Shown here in pieces: positions 5,059-5,860 of a stretch of DNA of 5,860 nucleotides (position 1 is its first letter; each line of letters begins with the position of its first letter). The notes below the pieces were generated by a model. The model saw only the letters and a list, made by a program, of their open reading frames with translations, was not told the DNA's origin and ran no database searches. The translations under genes were made by a program, and so were the position numbers. The DNA comes from Methanosarcinaceae archaeon UBA470. Lineage in GTDB: Archaea; Halobacteriota; Methanosarcinia; Methanosarcinales; Methanosarcinaceae. Location: positions 1 through 5,860 of the forward strand of contig DAKU01000094.1 in assembly GCA_002508425.1 (NCBI GenBank). The letters run 5' to 3'.

Positions 5059-5165
5059 GTTACCACTCCCTAGTGAGGACAGATGAATCTGTTATTCATT
5101 CAGCTTGTTTCAAAAATCCTACTTTTCCGTTTTTTGGCTACGGAGGATAATCTTATTAAATAACA

Positions 5166-5254
5166 GAGGATTTCTAAAAACCCCCACATTAAAACATCGG
5201 TTTATATACTATTTATATGAAACCGGTAGAAATTCGAAGTTTATCGAAATCCTC
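5166..5254. mobile_element. 89-base palindromic element ending GAGGATTTC, flanked by AACA
   Basis: GAGGATTTC at 5166-5174 faces GAAATCCTC at 5246-5254, and the similarity continues inward (TAAAAAC against GATAAAC). In the centre, CGGTTT (5198-5203) faces AAACCG (5220-5225). AACA stands directly outside both ends (5162-5165 and 5255-5258) and could be a target duplication, although four bases may match by chance. The end sequence is the core of the IS ends seen elsewhere in this window, but in outward orientation. Confidence 0.45.
5201..5219 (-). promoter_or_regulatory. TATA-rich segment in the palindrome centre, possible promoter
   Basis: The minus strand reads CATATAAATAGTATATAAA, containing two overlapping archaeal TATA-like boxes. 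A start about 25 bases downstream would give a leader of roughly 120 bases before the KAEEAK ORF. Because the segment lies in a palindrome, the plus strand carries TTTATATA as well. No BRE is clear. Confidence 0.3.
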
Positions 5255-5280
5255 AACAGATAATAATTTTTGAAACAAAC

Positions 5281-5426
5281 TCTAGACCCCACAATTACTT
5301 GAGAACTCCCAGCCCCAGTTAGTAGGCATGTTCAATTGAGACAGACATTTCTTTCTCAATCATATACAATTAATGTTGTTTGTCTATTTAACATAAATGT
5401 AATAAAACATTACATGTGGCATCAAA
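5281..5426. other. Spacer with short inverted repeats next to the IS
   Basis: There is no gene here. Two perfect 7-base inverted repeats follow in series, ATTGAGA/TCTCAAT (5335-5341 and 5354-5360) and ATGTAAT/ATTACAT (5397-5403 and 5409-5415). A third, ATTATAA/TTATAAT (5426-5432 and 5438-5444), overlaps the transposase stop codon. Confidence 0.5.
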
Positions 5427-5860
5427 TTATAACGGCATTATAATTTTCGGCTCTGCAGAAATCCTCATTTGAACAATAAATATAACCTTGACAGGTATTT
5501 CAAGGTTATGTACTAATAACTTGATTTTAATCTTTTTTACTTGATTCCAGTAGTTTCTTGCCTTAATTTCTTCACCATATTTCCGTTTCAGAACAGAGAA
5601 CATGGTTTCTGCCAGATTTCTAACATAATACAATATTTTCTCAAATTCTTTTATCATTTTCCTACGGTATTTGCTTTTTATTTTCTTCCTTTTCCTTTGC
5701 CTCAAAGGAATCATAGCTATTGCTTCTAGTTCTTCTCTTACTAGAAAATGGATAGCTTCTGAATCGTAGCCATTATCCATTACATAATAATTTGATCTGC
5801 GAGTTTTATCACATTGCTTCAACAGTGTAATCGCATGCTTTGCATCATGCACAGGTTTGC
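5427..5860 (-). CDS. IS5-type DDE transposase, 5' part outside window
   Basis: This is the C-terminal part of a cut-and-paste DDE transposase. The frame is open to the window edge and reads KP-V-HDAKHAI, so the GTG at 5852 is internal and the true start lies beyond 5860. Numbering from that GTG, YVMDNGYDSEAI (23-34) holds the second catalytic Asp (D26). After a basic RQRKRKKIKSKYRRK stretch, RNLAETMFSVLKRKYG (78-93) carries the catalytic Glu (E82) in the IS5-type E-x-x-F-x-x-L-K pattern. The first Asp is outside the window. The last codons, for VQMRISAEP, are the inverted-repeat end of the element itself, and the stop seems to lie beyond that end in host DNA. No frameshift or stop is visible, so the gene may be intact. 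Confidence 0.85.
   Translation of the reverse strand, partial: KPVHDAKHAITLLKQCDKTRRSNYYVMDNGYDSEAIHFLVREELEAIAMIPLRQRKRKKIKSKYRRKMIKEFEKILYYVRNLAETMFSVLKRKYGEEIKARNYWNQVKKIKIKLLVHNLEIPVKVIFIVQMRISAEPKIIMPL
5449..5860 (-). mobile_element. Insertion sequence, left end in window, IS5-type
   Basis: The likely element end is GGCTCTGCAGAAATCCTC at 5449-5466, inferred from its recurrence at both ends of the 2727-2858 palindromic element. The transposase reads outward through this end. The other end and any target duplication lie outside the window. Confidence 0.6.

Larger units (their letters stand above)
5105..5278. repeat. 13-base perfect inverted repeat enclosing 148 bases
   Basis: TTGTTTCAAAAAT at 5105-5117 is exactly inverted as ATTTTTGAAACAA at 5266-5278. 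The enclosed DNA contains a second, differently ended palindrome (5166-5254). The layout looks like one small inverted-repeat element inside another, or one long cruciform-forming region. It has no coding capacity. Confidence 0.55.

Noticed and set aside
4896..5150. Plus-strand frame encoding a Leu/Ser-rich, membrane-like protein
   Set aside because: It is the antisense of the 18-base KAEEAK repeat; the Leu/Ser pattern comes from reading CTT/CTG-rich repeats, and no ribosome binding site precedes its ATG.
5541..5729. 62-codon plus-strand frame
   Set aside because: It is antisense to the catalytic part of the transposase.

Overview
The window looks like an accessory, decaying stretch of a methanogenic archaeal chromosome, most likely of the Methanosarcina group. 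The grounds are AT-rich spacers, archaeal TATA-like boxes, GGGAG-type ribosome binding sites, a PsiE-like protein, a DUF1328 mini-protein and an IS5-type transposase of the kind I associate with Methanosarcinales. The taxonomic call is inference from family resemblance, not from a search.

Layout. The left edge (1-786, plus strand) carries most of a GT4 glycosyltransferase that enters from outside the window. From there nearly everything lies on the minus strand. There is a frameshifted and truncated short-chain dehydrogenase relic (1027-1327), an unassigned 39-codon ORF (1404-1523), and a 58-residue desulforedoxin-like metal-binding protein (1616-1792). A gene-poor spacer rich in inverted repeats follows (about 1793-2500). 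Next come a 49-residue DUF1328 membrane protein (2501-2650), a palindromic MITE-like element (2727-2858), a PsiE-like four-helix membrane protein (2913-3341), the orphan C-terminal tail of a GH13 alpha-amylase (3454-3669) and a DUF3267-type membrane metalloprotease (3670-4557).

The right part (4609-5860) holds a weak hypothetical ORF, a 35-residue peptide made of five KAEEAK-like repeats with its own ribosome binding site, and a nest of palindromes. The window ends in the 3' part of an IS5-type transposase running in from the right edge.

How the pieces relate. No operon with a shared pathway is evident. The glycosyltransferase and the amylase tail may be traces of an alpha-glucan locus broken by insertions (inference). 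The mobile parts are better linked: the end sequence of the right-hand insertion sequence (GGCTCTGCAGAAATCCTC) recurs at both ends of the 2727-2858 element, and its AGAAATCCTC core recurs in a palindrome at 5166-5254. This suggests non-autonomous relatives of that IS family have seeded the region. Several of the small genes here are under 60 codons and are easily missed by automated calling. I see no convincing multi-gene defence or metabolic system; the most distinctive single item is the KAEEAK-repeat peptide.
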